Positions 39,126-50,876 are shown, counted from the first letter of the stretch. The stretch is DNA of 64,000 nt from Cydia pomonella (GCF_033807575.1 NC_084703.1:2170001-2234000), one strand, 5' to 3'. Program-made: numbers and translations. The notes: generated by a model from the letters alone, not told the origin.

Positions 39126-39490
39126 TTCACAACCACACTTTTATTTAGTGATCCCTCTATAAACTTTATTCACGAAATCTGATACCGCGAACGGGTGCGT
39201 ATCATCATACATTTTATGCCCATACAACCATGTAACACAAATATGACGTATCTCCCTAACCCTGATTGTGTACATACGACCTTTCGAAACATGACGGCCG
39301 TATATGCGATGTTTACGATAGGGAATCCCAATATGTTGTCAGTTCGTTGCTATGAGTTTATATGGTAATATGTTTTTATGTAGGTAGATACCCCTTTTGA
39401 ATTCGAATTGAAGTAACCTAGTCAAGATACCAATCGTTTGCGACGTAGTGAATGCTGTCTCTCTGTCGCACTAATATCACATAATCGATT
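39126..39490. other. No gene seen
   Basis: Apparently single-copy, with CATACGACCTTTCGAAACAT and GACGGCCGTATATGCGATGT. No frame or repeat recognised. Confidence 0.35.
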
Positions 39491-39768
39491 TGACGACCGG
39501 TTTCGCCTAGTGGGTAGTCACCCTGCCTACGAAGCTGATGGTCCCGGGTTCAAATCCTGGTAAGGGCATTTATTCGTGGGATGAGCATGGATATTTGTTC
39601 CTGAGTCATGGGTGTTTTCTATGTATTTAAGTATTTATAATTATATATTATATCGTATCACCGTTGTCTAGGTACCTACAACACAAGCCTTATTGCGCTT
39701 ACTGTGGGACTTAGTCAATTTGTGTAATAATGTCCTATAATATTAAATTTATTTATTAATTAAAACTT
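39491..39768 (+). mobile_element. SINE family A, full length
   Basis: TGACGACCGGTTTCGCCTAG, B box GGGTTCAAATCC, CTTATTGCGCTTACTGTGGG and tail AAATTTATTTATTAATT. Confidence 0.92.
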
Positions 39769-39951
39769 TTAGAACGCGATTTGACTTTGATCCTTGTTCT
39801 TTTACTCACAAGAGTTACATTTGTTACTTAGTCGCGCCATCTGCTTCCCGCTTATACCCACAATCTTATCTGTGTTCCGCGTTTAGTACGAGTTAAACAT
39901 CCTAAATGTTTGAAATGACACCAGATTATATCTCACATATAATTTTTTTCT

Positions 39952-40212
39952 GACGACCGGTTTGGCCTAGTGGGTAGTGACGAAGCTGATGGTCCAGGGT
40001 TCAAATCCTGGTAAGGACATTTATTCGTGTGATGAGCACGAGTATTTGTTTCTGACTCATGGGTGTTTTCTATGTATTTAAGTATTTATAAAATATTTAT
40101 ATATTATATATATCGTTGTCTAAGTACCCTCAACACAAGCCTTATTGAGCTTACTGTGGGACTTAGGCAATTTGTGTAATAATGTCCTATAATATTGATT
40201 TATTTATTTATT
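39952..40212 (+). mobile_element. SINE family A with 10 bp deletion after the A box
   Basis: GTGGGTAGTGACGAAGCTGA lacks the CCCTGCCTAC present in other copies. The B box GGGTTCAAATCC is intact. The tail is TTTATTTATTTATTTA. Confidence 0.9.
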
Positions 40213-40453
40213 TACATAAGTAACCGGCCCCAACGTGAACGCCAGCCACACATACCCTTCTTTTTCTTTGCCTTAATCCCATTATTCCGGGGGTCAGCTC
40301 TCCTCATTCTCAATGCGCCAAGACCGTCTGTCCTGAGTTGTCTTTGGGGTAAGTTAGGCTCGTTCCAAGTCACGGGTCACTGTAAACCACCACGTGGCTA
40401 GGTCTTCCTTGCCTGCTCGCTTCCCTGTTCGGTTTTACCAAGGCTCGACTGTT
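40213..40453. repeat. GC-rich unassigned repeat-like sequence
   Basis: ACGCCAGCCACACATACCCT, CCATTATTCCGGGGGTCAGC and GTGTTTACAGTGACCC-type text on the minus strand (40370-40395). I recall similar sequence as dispersed in Lepidoptera. There is one copy here and no protein domain. Confidence 0.35.
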
Positions 40454-40454
40454 G

Positions 40455-40605
40455 CAGATAGATAGATAGATAGATAGAATACTCTTTATTGGCACACCTC
40501 AGTAAAAATATACAAGAAAAATAAACCATTGATTAAATTTAGAGGCAGACAACAGGCGGTCTTATCGCTAAAAAGCGATCTCTTCCAGACAACCTTTGGA
40601 TAGCG
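40455..40605 (-). mobile_element. Retroposon 3' end with conserved stem-loop and (ATCT)n tail
   Basis: (TAGA)6 at 40456-40479 is the tail complement, then CTCTTTATTGG (AATAAA complement). The stem-loop ATCGCT-AAAA-AGCGAT is at 40564-40579, with the complement of GGTTGTCTGGAAGAG beyond it. Same family as 28491 and 48727 but with a different tail unit. Confidence 0.75.
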
Positions 40606-40699
40606 GAAATAGAGAAGTTAATCGAAAAAGTAGTTGCAGAATGGAGTTTGTATAGCAACATTAAAGACTTTACTGGTTTCCATGGTAACATGAAACAAT

Positions 40700-41001
40700 T
40701 CTTCTTCCTCGCGTTGTCCCGGCATTTTGCCACTGCTCATAGGAGCCTGGGGTCCGCTTGTCAACTAATCCCAAGATTTGGCGCAGGCACTAGTTTTTAC
40801 GAAAGCGACTGCCATCTGACCTTCCAACCCAGAGGCTAAACTAGGCCTTGTTGGGATTAGTCCGGTTTCCTCACGATGTTTTCCTTCACCGACTAGCGAC
40901 TGGTAAATAACAAATGATATTTCGTACATAAGTTCGGAAAAACTCATTGGTACCTCCGGATAGCAAGTCGCACGCTCTTACCGCTAGGCCACCAGCGCTG
41001 A
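40700..41001 (-). mobile_element. SINE family B, B box deleted, with target duplication
   Basis: TAACATGAAACAAT flanks the element at 40686-40699 and 41002-41015. CATTGGTACCTCCGGATAGC shows that the B-box segment (about 21 bp) has been lost, so internal Pol III initiation should be crippled. Confidence 0.92.
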
Positions 41002-41015
41002 TAACATGAAACAAT

Positions 41016-41185
41016 GTCAACATTTTCTTTCTTAGACAATATAATATTCGTAATGAACGTTCTTTTGCATTTTAAATGCATAAATTTACTTATTTGGACC
41101 CTACGGCCATAGTTCAGCCTGGTCAACATGGTCCTCCGAGCCGGAACTGCATGGTCTTCGGGGCGTCTCATCACGTGGCTTTTTT
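41016..41185 (-). pseudogene. Possible LINE C-terminal scrap
   Basis: The minus strand reads HVMRRPEDHAVPARRTMLTR, similar to the HVMRR segment near the end of RTE-like reverse transcriptases. It is short and not supported beyond this motif. Confidence 0.4.
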
Positions 41186-41560
41186 TTATGGAGTATAGGC
41201 AGGCGTTTGACCACGATCACACCTGATGGTAAGTGATGATGCGGTCTACGGTGGAGCACGCTTACCTATGAGATACCTATTTACTCTAGCCTTGAAGAGA
41301 TTCAGATTGTACTCATACGGAAACACGGACTCGGGCAGGGCATTCCACTCCTTGGCAGTTCGCATAAGGAATGTTGAAGCGAAACGCTTCGTGCGTATTT
41401 GTGGAATACCTACCATGAAGCGATGCCGAAGTGCCGATTGTCTGGTAGTCCGATGGTGAAATGGGGACGGAGGAATAAGGTTGTGCAATTCCTTAGCACA
41501 CTCTCCGAAATGTATCCTATAAAAAATCGTTAGGCTTCTTTCTGTGACTTTATCTGTGAT
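41186..41560 (-). pseudogene. LINE C-terminus (Jockey-like)
   Basis: The minus strand reads GECAKELHNLIPPSPFHHRT, then RTKRFASTFLMRTAKEWNAL, PESVFPYEYNLNLFKARVNR and YLIGKRAPP. A 3' end (GGTGTGATCGTGGTCAAACG on minus) and an A-tail (poly(T) 41182-41190) follow. The reading frame is intact over about 80 codons and continues upstream without a stop into a different RT fragment. Confidence 0.85.
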
Positions 41561-41574
41561 GGGTGCAACTTTGT

Positions 41575-41850
41575 AATTACCTCTGATGTATTCATTTTTC
41601 ACTTTATCTAGTCTTGCTCCTCCTCCCGCCCACCTCAGCATTTTCATCTTCACCACGTGATTTTTGTTCGTGCTCCTTTTTACACCGTACAGGTAAGACT
41701 GTTCGGTGTAAAAAGGAGCACGAACTTGCTGGCTGTCTTGTAAACTTTGTCTTTAACTTTGATAGGCATTCTTGTATCGCAAAGAATACCACAGAGGGCT
41801 CTCCATCTTTGCCAGCCAACGTTGACTCTGCGAGTAAAATTGGATACTTT
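41575..41850 (-). pseudogene. RTE-like reverse transcriptase fragment interrupted by a hairpin
   Basis: The minus strand contains GWQRWRALCGILCDTRMPIK then VKDKVYKTA (41735-41820), and after the hairpin KMKMLRWAGGGARLDKVKNE, YIRGNYKVAPITDKV (41575-41655). This is the connection and thumb-like region of a non-LTR RT. The middle is replaced by the inverted repeat at 41666-41724. Confidence 0.78.
41666..41724. repeat. Perfect inverted repeat within an RT remnant
   Basis: GTTCGTGCTCCTTTTTACAC plus CG and its inverse CGGTGTAAAAAGGAGCACGA plus AC, 22 bp arms, 16 bp loop (TACAGGTAAGACTGTT). Confidence 0.9.
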
Positions 41851-41967
41851 TGAGTTTCCAATAACTTCCCGCTTGGCGCGCTGTTTCTAAATCCCATACA
41901 AAATGAGACTTAACGCAAACGCGTACGTCACGTTTCGTTATCGAATAAATTTACACTAGAGGTACTG
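41851..41967. mobile_element. Family D MITE, half copy
   Basis: CCCGCTTGGCGCGCTGTTTC, CATACAAAATGAGACTTAAC and TTTACACTAGAGGTACTG. The left half is missing, replaced by RT fragment sequence. Confidence 0.85.
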
Positions 41968-42715
41968 AACTGTCACCCTCTACATGAGAATAATAGCGCC
42001 CTCTTGACAATGATCATATATTTCTAGTCGGGCTTTAGGTATGTACTTACTTCCCCGTCACGTCAAAACCATGAGCGAAATTCAAATTTCGAAGCATGTC
42101 TACAACGGCTGAAAGCGTACTTCAAAAGCTATACGAGTACGTATCCAGGCATGCCTCTAAGTCGAATTTTCTCTTAGCAGAACTAAGAATTCATAAATTA
42201 TTTATAAGACACGTCCTTTCATACAAATATTTTTATTATTCCCCCTCTCTGGCTGTTAAAGGTCACAATCGTGTGCATGCATTTCGTGTTTAGTTAGGCG
42301 GTGTCGTACTTACCGTACATGCAAAACTAGCCCTTACCGGTCCGACACAATAGTGTACACTACACAAAGCCTCTTTTGTTTGAGTGTGTTCTTGCTAATG
42401 TAATTCTGAGTTCTATTTCTTGGGTCATAGGGATTGTTTTACAGTGGTCGGGGTAAGAACGTCCGTTGTGAGGTAGTCGTCCAATCAATTTGTGACTTTA
42501 TGCTTCTGGCGTTAGGTCAGTTTTTGTATGAGCGGGTGAGTATGAAATTGATTCTTGTTCCGAGCGTGTCTGATAAGGCAGTGTTTTTCAAAGGCTCGTC
42601 ATAGAACAGAACGGGGAGTGCATACCCAAAATGTAAAGATGTAGATGTCGTTATGAAATGGTATATTTTGAGTCGGTTTGATTATTATAATAATTTTTAA
42701 CCCCCCGAGGAAAAA
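41968..42715. other. No gene supported
   Basis: A 65-codon frame at 42096-42293 starts MSTTAESVLQKLYEYVSRHA but has no recognised domain, no clear splice context and AT-rich codons toward its end. The rest is unassigned. Confidence 0.35.
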
Positions 42716-43009
42716 AGCGCTGGTGGCCTAGCGGTAAGAGCGTGGACTTGCAATCCGGAGGTCGCGGGTTCAAACCCCGGAGAGTTTTTCGGAACTCATG
42801 CACGAAATATCATTTGATATTTAGCACTCGCTTTTCGGTGAAGGAAAACATCGTGAGGAAACCGGACTAATCCCAATAAGGTTGTAAGGTCAAATGGTAG
42901 TCGCTTTCGTAAAAACTAGTGCCTACGCCAATTCTCTGGGGATTAGTAGCCAAGCGGACCCTAGACTCCCATGAGCCGTGGCAAGCCGGAAAAACTCGAG
43001 GAAGATGAA
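42716..43009 (+). mobile_element. SINE family B
   Basis: AAGCGCTGGTGGCCTAGCGG opens the head. GGTCGCGGGTTCAAACCCC is the B box. CTCGTACCAAT after the B box and the LPSGL-type segment are partly deleted. Confidence 0.9.
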
Positions 43010-43057
43010 GATTTAAGGGGCTTCCCACATAAACGTATGTTTGCCTTTTTATAGATA

Positions 43058-43110
43058 ATGGTACGGGACACTAAGCGCGCGAGTCCGACTCGCACTTGGC
43101 CGGTTTTATT
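43058..43110 (-). repeat. Family F edge
   Basis: ATGGTACGGGACACTAAGCG, CGAGTCCGACTCGCACTTGG and CCGGTTTTATT. Only the terminus is present. Confidence 0.65.
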
Positions 43111-43565
43111 CTACTGCCACTGAAAAACTTGTTTGCAGGATATAACTGAAACTTAAGAAGTAAATCCGGAACTTCCGGATTTTCTGTCCGATGTCATATT
43201 TTCCAACTACTCGGAGTTTAAAACTTCAGTTGCATATTATAAGACATTGGGGCATATTCTGATTGTATATATATGTATATTTATATGTATTGAATATGTA
43301 TATATGTAGGTAGGTATATTAAAAATTTATACATATTTTTTGGTATAGATTTCAGTCACAATGAAAAAAATTAATGATGTTGGCCAGAGTTGATCGTTAA
43401 CTTTTCGTTATGATTGGCATCTTTATATATAATTTATAAATTTAACCAAGTTTTTATCTGTTAAAGATTGTGTACGTACCTAGAGTTTAAGTAAGATTCC
43501 ATAAACCTGTTCTACACACCTGTAAAGACACTATTAGATAGGAGAAAAGAAAATGTCCCACAATT
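43111..43565. other. No gene seen
   Basis: AT-rich, with ATATGTATATTTATATGTAT runs (43268-43320). Confidence 0.45.
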
Positions 43566-43850
43566 TGTCGACCGGTCTGGCCTAGTGGGTAGTGACCCTG
43601 CCTACGACGCCGATGGTCCCGGGTTCAAATCCTGGTAAGGGCATTTATTCGTGTGATGAGCGTGAGGATATTTGTTCCTGAGTCATGGGTGTTTTCTATG
43701 TATTTAAGTATTTATAAATGTTTATATATTATATATAACGTTGTCTAAGTACACTCAACACAAGCCTTATTGAGTTTACTGTGGGACTTAGTCAATTTGT
43801 GTAATAATGTCCATTAATATTTATATATTATTATTATTTATTTATTTATT
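43566..43850 (+). mobile_element. SINE family A, full length
   Basis: TGTCGACCGGTCTGGCCTAG, B box GGGTTCAAATCC, CTTATTGAGTTTACTGTGGG and an AT-rich tail (TTATTATTATTTATTTATTT). Confidence 0.9.
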
Positions 43851-44039
43851 ATTGTATACATTTTGTTATAGAAATACTTTGAAAATCGGTAACGGAATGG
43901 AAATAATAATCTTAGAAGATTTTTTTTCTTATCAATATCGAAAGAGCCTGATTCTAAGTTTAAATATAGCCGGTAAAATAACCTTGTTAGTAGAAAAATG
44001 CGTGGAATTAAAATTATCTATGGTACGATAACCTTCGTT

Positions 44040-44520
44040 TTTTAGGGTTCCGTAGTCAACTAGGAACCTCTCCTACACGTAAAGTGGGGGTGAACATTTT
44101 TTTTGCTTCAACCCTACAGTGTGGTATATCGTTGGAAAGGTCTTTCAAAACTAATATGGGTCTTCAACAAACATTTCTTGATAAAGTGAATATATTCGGA
44201 GATAATTGCTCCGAAAGAAAAAAAATTGTGTCCCCCCCCCTCTAACTTTTGAACCATAGGTCCAAAAAATATGAAAAAAATCTTGGAAGTAGAGCTTAAG
44301 AAAGACATTAAAGGAAAACTATAGCGGATATTATCAGTTTAGCTGTTTTTGAGTTAACGCAAAAAGTTTCCCCTTCATAGTAAAAAGACTTACACCCACA
44401 GTTCATCCCTTGGTTAACAATCTACCATACTTTAAGCTCCAGTTTAGCTTATTGTGACGGAAGAGTAACTACGGAACCCTACTCTGAGCATGGCCCGACA
44501 TGCTCTTGGCCGGTTTTTCT
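44040..44520 (-). repeat. Family F dispersed repeat, long form reversed
   Basis: TTAGGGTTCCGTAGTCAACT, TCCTACACGTAAAGTGGGGG, TATATTCGGAGATAATTGCT, a C-run, GCTTATTGTGACGGAAGAGT and CATGCTCTTGGCCGGTTTTT. This is the inverse of 14860-15360, without the GACA-run half. Confidence 0.75.
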
Positions 44521-45980
44521 TTTCTAATGATGGAAATTGCTTGACAGACTACATCTAATATGAAAATGTCAAAAAAAGTGTTGTGTACATCAAGTAAAAG
44601 GGTCCTACTATAAAAGCCTCTGAGCGAAGTGATAGGGCATTAGTTTCCAGCCCGGTACATCAAATTATAACTTATAAACTAAAACTTTACACATTCGTTA
44701 ATCCAAAACGAATTTAATTCCAAAACTGGCCGAAAATCCGCGTTCTACTTTTTTACCACCAAATGAAATAAGCAATGTCATTACCCAAAATTAAAAGGAA
44801 ATTATCACGTGGATACTGGCTGAAATAATACCAACATCAACACAAAAATATAGGCGTACTATATATAGCTCTCACGTTCGCACTCATCGCCGCCCGAGGG
44901 GCCGTAAGCGGGACGGCTAGCTAGCGGGCGTCTTATATTATTCATGGGACGCGGACGTCGAGCGAGACAGCTATACGAATGGGTCCGTGAGAGCGAAAGG
45001 ATAAGACAGAGGTTCTCAAGACCCGCTTCAAATAAAACGGTAGCTTGGGGTGTACGATTGTTCTAGATAAGTATATATAGGTAGGGAAATATTATGTTGA
45101 TAATAAAATGCATTTATTGCAGAGTTGTTTGGGAATGGTTATTTGTAAATAGTATTTTGAGTTGTGGAAATTTATTGTATTAGCTAAGGGAATGAGAATT
45201 TCCTATACAGCCTATTTTTTTCCAACATGGGTACTTCGAACACATACAGAAAAGCAAGCGTTGTATGGAAACATTAAGCGTTTTAAAACCTACTTATAAA
45301 AATTTGTACGATTAAAGTTTTAGAAAAAAATGTCCACAGAAAAGATGCCGATATTTTTGAACGTTTTGAATCTTATCTGTGGGAATAAAAAATAGGGATT
45401 GTCATCATTTTTAAGTCTATAATAGGGTATATTTTCGAACTGTCAAAACGATTTGCCACTATGGAGTTTATATGAAACACTAGCAAATGACGTCACGGTC
45501 AAGTTACCTACTCTTTATAGTTCCATACGAATTATAAAATATAAATTATGTCTAAAAATAACTGCTGTCTACGTTTCTCTATTAATATTCAAGTGCTTCA
45601 TTTTATAAAAATAAAATAATTAAAATAACGCGTAAAATAATTTATTTTAAATACATTCAAGGTCATTGGTGTTAGTTGCAAGTTTAAACTAGGACATAAT
45701 TTTTATACTCCTTAATTTTTTTTAAATATTATATATGTACATTAATACGGGTCACTCACGTATTTTGTTTTGCGTCATGTGAGTGACCGTAATATATTTA
45801 ATTATGTATATGTTTCAATGTAGTTTTTTTTATATATATTATAAATAAATGCATTAAAACACGTCTGGGAATTAATGTAATACAAGCAGTAGGTATTTAT
45901 TTCTAATATAATTAAGTACGATATTTAATATTATACTTTTATTATTATTTATTTAACTTGCCCTGTTAGTATGTCTGGGA
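44521..45980. other. No gene seen; one CpG-rich patch
   Basis: 44870-45010 is CpG-rich, with CTCTCACGTTCGCACTC near one edge and GGTCCGTGAGAGCG near the other, so it may be a fold-back element (GACGGCTAGCTAGCGGGCGT at its centre). The flanks to 45980 are AT-rich. TCACTCACGTATTTTG and CATGTGAGTGACCG (45752-45789) form another small inverted pair. Confidence 0.4.
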
Positions 45981-46264
45981 TAAATCTTGCAAGTTACTTT
46001 TGACCCACTTCCCGGTTTCCGATGAAACTGAGATTTGCATACATATGTAAGTCGGGTGACAATGCACTATTATGGTACCATCGAGCTGATCTGATGATGG
46101 AGACAAGAGGTGGCCATAGGAACTCTGTGATAAAACAACGCAACCTAATTGTGTTTGGGGTTTTTAGAATTGTCTCGGTGAGTATTAGTTGCCTGTGGAA
46201 AAAAAAGTACAGTCGGCGACAAAAGCTTGTACCAAAAATTATTTTTTTGCCAAAAACTTATTTA
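45981..46264 (+). repeat. Family R dispersed repeat, copy 1
   Basis: TAAATCTTGCAAGTTACTTT, CCCACTTCCCGGTTTCCGAT, GAGCTGATCTGATGATGGAG, AAAACAACGCAACCTAATTG and AAGCTTGTACCAAAAATTAT. Its counterpart at 54783-55066 is in the same orientation and closely similar. Confidence 0.8.
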
Positions 46265-46640
46265 TCATTTCATACAAACACGCGGATTTTTATTACCACT
46301 GTGCACTTCACATAAACCTTTTGACGGCCGGCACAAAAAAAAACTCTTTTTTTTTAAAAGGGTAGATGACTTTGCCGGTTAAAAAGATAGGTCGCGAAGT
46401 GCGTAGTTTATGGTTAGTCAAAAATTAAAAAGTTAAAACATTGCAGTCTCGATTTTAGTACCGCAATATTGCATACAAATTCCATTGTTTGTCGCATCAA
46501 ACTTTCAAAAAAGTTTAAATGGTCATATATATATTTTTTAAATTTATTTGGAGCATTGGCAACACGGCCATCAGCTCAAAATAGTCATATCAAATGAAGG
46601 CATAGGTCCATCAAACAGCCAAACAGATAATCAGTACTTA
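46265..46640. other. No gene seen
   Basis: AT-rich, unassigned. Confidence 0.4.
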
Positions 46641-46715
46641 TTAGGGTTCCGTAGCCAAATGGCAAAAAACGGAACCCTTATAGATTCGTCATGTCCGTCT
46701 GTCTGTCCGTTTATT
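46641..46715 (+). repeat. Family F short-variant terminus
   Basis: TTAGGGTTCCGTAGCCAAAT, ACGGAACCCTTATAGATTCG and (GTCT)2GTCC. Same start as 17245. Confidence 0.7.
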
Positions 46716-47707
46716 ATAATATTGGTACCGCGACTATTTAGCTGGCTAAAATAGGTTAGATTGGCGTTTTTTCGTCAGAAAAAAAACACCTCTAATTTGA
46801 AAAATATATAAAAGCGACAGCAAAGCTTTTCAATTGTTTTTACTTTTTTCTGTAAAAATATATACTTAAGAACGTTGCTTCTGTGAAATATTTCTATTAT
46901 ATTTATATTTCTTGCACCATTTTTGAGAAAATCACTATATATGACTCTGCTGGAAGGCTACTTGCTTCGGATTAAATTAAAAGGACTCCCAAGGTCGTCC
47001 GTTTAAAATGAATCCTCAGCCTGCAAGTAGCTACTACCGAGCCTCGACAACAATGTAATATTAAGTGAGAAGCTTTTTTTAACTTATAGGTCATCTCCTA
47101 ATGAATTAAGATAAGATAAGTAATGAATGAATGAAATTAATTTAATCCAAAAAATAATTATTAAATAGTGATAGTTGTTTCAACAGGCTTTCACGACTCA
47201 CGTCCATTTGCTATTTGCATTTGTCTCATTTTTAGAAAGTTTCAAATAACAGTTATATAGACAGTTACAGTTTTAGTTATATTCAATTAGTGAATTTTTT
47301 GACATAACTGTATAATTATTTTTGCATATTTGTCATTGTTTTTGTTTCTTATTGATTTTATTTAATTTTTATTTTATTATTGTTTTTCTATAAATTCTGA
47401 CTTCACGATCCTTTACAGGTGAACATTTCCATTTATTAACTGTTGCTATCTGTCTGCTTTTTGTCATTATTAGAATATATTTTTGACAGTTACAATATAG
47501 ATTCATATAAATTGACATGAATGTAATTTGTAATGCAATCGTATGTTGTGTAATAAATTAATCTAAATCTATAAGATAAAATCATTGTTGATACATTATA
47601 AATTGATTGTTATCAGTTGTAGGTATTGCACTGGTCAATATTATGCCACATCTTTACTCGAACAGGACAGAACCTAAAGCAATTACTGTAAATACCGTTT
47701 TTTTCGT

Positions 47708-47827
47708 AAAGGGGACCACTGATTATCAGTCCGCCGGATGGTATCGGCCAGTCAGTTAGAAAAAAAAGTTGACAGTTCGGACAACTGACAGGCCGATCCC
47801 GTCCGGCGGACTGTTGAATGGCCCTTT
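47708..47827. mobile_element. Hairpin MITE
   Basis: AAAGGGGACCACTGATTATC and AGTCCGCCGGATGGTATCGG pair with CCGATCCCGTCCGGCGGACT and GTTGAATGGCCCTTT. The inner AGTCAGTT/AACTGACA also pair. 120 bp, nearly one hairpin. Confidence 0.8.
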
Positions 47828-48726
47828 AGATTTGGATAAAATTTGGCTAGTTTGGAGAGCTCCTTATTCTCAGCAGGAATAAATAGGACATCAAAAAATG
47901 TTCCAAAAAAAATTGTAAATTTCCCTTGAGTTTTGAACATACCATATTTTTCCGATACTCAGATGATTGAGCTTGTACAGTCGATCTATCCACCAAATTT
48001 TATAATTTTTTTGTCAGTTTTCACAAAAAAAATTGGTCACAAAATAATAACCGGCCGGTATTTCCGAGGTCGGTAATAAATAAGGATTTTTGATTATATC
48101 TTTATGACTACTAATTTTGTAGATAAACACAATTATCCACGATATTGTTCACTTATTGTACGTTTAACGTTTCAGAAATTATTTTTGTTGTTACTTTCGT
48201 ATACCTAATATTAATCACTTCACTTTTTTAAAGCAGTCACTCCGTTGTGTATCAGGATTCCTGTAATAATATATATTATAACTTGCAGAAAAATATATAA
48301 ATATAATGATAACTACGGCCCATAATACATACTTAATGCAAAAACATTTGTTATCTATATAAATATTACTAATAGGTTTTAGTGGAAATTATATTAATAA
48401 TAAATAATACTTTTTTTATCTGGCAAAATGTTATTAAGAGTCTTATAACTAATGGTATGATTAAATTAATGGTATTTATTTTAAACAGTCAAATCCATCT
48501 CCTGATATTATTATATTAAAAAATAACACAATATTTTTTTTTTACTTTTTTCAATGATTTTGGTAAATATTTACTAAATCTTTATAGAGTCAGTTAATAT
48601 ATAATATAATAAGTTTTGTATATCAACACAAAAACTGAGCTCTAACATACTTGTTAAAATTTAAATAACGAGTCACTCACGTAATGACACTGACATAACA
48701 TTTTTTTTTTTTATTCCGCTACCTAA

Positions 48727-48862
48727 AGGTTGTCTGGAAGAGATCGCTTTTTAGCGATAAGACCGCCTGTTGTTTACCTCTTCTTTATGTGTTGTATTAT
48801 TTGTACTGTTTCTGTATTGAGGTGTGCAATAAAGTATATTTGTATTTGTATTGTATTGTAAA
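48727..48862 (+). mobile_element. Retroposon 3' end with conserved stem-loop and (TTGTA)n
   Basis: GGTTGTCTGGAAGAGATCGC, stem-loop ATCGCT-TTTT-AGCGAT at 48743-48758, GAGGTGTGCAATAAAGTATA and (TTGTA)n. 5'-truncated. Confidence 0.78.
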
Positions 48863-49269
48863 GCAAAATTCACCTAAATTTTCGTGTGACCGGGTTTGGA
48901 AATTATATTTTTTTAAACTAATTTTTAATTGAACCCACGTTTATTTATAAATATTTATAAACTTAATTATTTGTATTTTTTGATTTTGTATTTGTGTCCA
49001 TTTAATTATTATAGGAATAATATAGGCTTATTTCATATTCGAAACGGAACATGTTTTTTATTTTTTTATTTACATATTTGTTTTACCACAGTAAATCTTT
49101 ATGAATTATTAATATATTAATTAAAATCATTATTTATCAACACATTAAAATAATACAGATAAATATCTGTTAAAATAATATCTTTCAAGTTAAAGACATT
49201 AATCATTTATATTAAAAAAAAATCAAACAAAAATACAAACAATTTATACGTCGTATAATACTATTATAT

Positions 49270-49375
49270 AGTTTAAAATTCGTAGCAACACAACGCTACG
49301 ACGCGTAGCCGTCGGCGAAGCTACGCCCCGGGCGTAGCGCCGCCCCGTCGGCTGAAATACCTAAAGCGCTACGAA
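49270..49375. repeat. CGTAGC-rich GC patch
   Basis: ACGCTACGACGCGTAGCCGT, AAGCTACGCCCCGGGCGTAG and AAAGCGCTACG form several overlapping inverted pairs. The composition resembles the interior of the TTAA-flanked MITE at 52203, so it may be a relative. Confidence 0.45.
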
Positions 49376-49887
49376 AATTTTCATGTACGTGAAAATGCCT
49401 ACGCTTATTTTAATGGGTGTTATTTGAATTTTATTATTTTTCTTTGGTTGTAAAACATAAATAGTATAAATAATTATTAGAATTAATAATAAAAACTAAA
49501 ATATGACTAAATTAAATCTAAAAATGCGGCATACTACCGAAGACGCTGACAGCATTTCGTGAATAATTTAAATTAGAATATAATAGGTGTTATTAAATTG
49601 TAAGAGTATTATATTTCTTTGGTTGTTATTATTGATCGGCAGAGAATGTAAAATATATTTAAAAGAATACAAACTATAAAATATATAATTAATATAAATT
49701 GGAATTTCGATTCATTTTCATATGAGTAGCCTCATTTTGGAAGTGTGAATATAAATTAACTTTCTCATTATTTTAATCATAGTAGGCATATGAAAGCACA
49801 AAGCGTAAATTGTTTTACAGTACATATGGCGCTACTTTACCGCACTAGTGCGATAATTAGCACATTACGCAACTACTTGCGACTAGG

Positions 49888-49998
49888 TAATTTGCAACTC
49901 GTGTCGATTTAAAACACTCCCTTCGGTCGTGTTTTAATTTTTCGCCACCCGTTTCGAATTTCCTATTTTTCGCACTTGTATCGTAATGTACTATTACG
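49888..49998. mobile_element. Family N fold-back element
   Basis: GCAACTCGTGTCGATTTAAA, CCCTTCGGTCGTGTTTTAAT and TTTCGCACTTGTATCGTAAT. Close to 29758-29870, same orientation. Confidence 0.7.
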
Positions 49999-50876
49999 TA
50001 TGAGTAGATAATCTAGATGAACTTGTGTACCTATTGAAACCACTATTTTAGTACTGAAAGTTTAATAATTAGTTATTTTTTTGGCATTTAAAATACATGA
50101 AAAACATAAAAAAAATTGTGTAAATTGAACACATAAAAACTTTTAATTAATATATGTCTTACAATGAACTTTCGAACGTTGAAATATATTATTAAAACAG
50201 CTAAGGAGGTCAATTCAAACGTACAATATGAAATGAAAATAATATTTAAATGTCATTATCATTTGCGAGTGGATTTTGCTCGTAAATGTCCATACATTTT
50301 GGCGCGAGCGTTATGCACATGTAAGTTTTGTAATGGCCTATTAAGTTGGGCCTACATTCCGAGGGATTATTTTATTAAAGTCCCACTCACGCTTAACTGA
50401 TTTTTTATTATTTATATTCGCCGTTTCCAAGCTAAGTTTGAGTCATGTTAAACTCTTGCAGAAAAATAGAATTACAACCTAAAATACTTCATTTCTTGAT
50501 CATTTTATATTGCAACGGAAATAGAAAAACACAGTGTGATAATCTTAAATGTCCAGATTCCGTGAACCATTGGGTACAAAACCCTAAAAAAATCATAAAA
50601 CAAAAATGGGTTGGAATTAATGATCGTTTCTTTTTTAAGAGATCATTACATTTATAGTCGCATTATTTAATGCATTTAAAAACAATTTACATGTTATCAT
50701 TTCGTTTTATACCTTTACGAAAAGCTTTTTTTATACGCCGCCATTATGGAATAAACAGCATTGTTTTAAACTAGATTTTATATATGTTCTTATTTACGTA
50801 AACTGTTGTTAATCAGATAGTAAATAAAACTTAATTTAAATTTCGGTATTTATTCGGTAAAAAGAAAGATTTCACT

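Noticed and set aside
42096..42293. 65-codon frame starting MSTTAESVLQKLYEYVSRHA
   Set aside because: The start looks protein-like, but there is no domain, no good splice donor and the second half is AT-rich. Not enough to call a gene.
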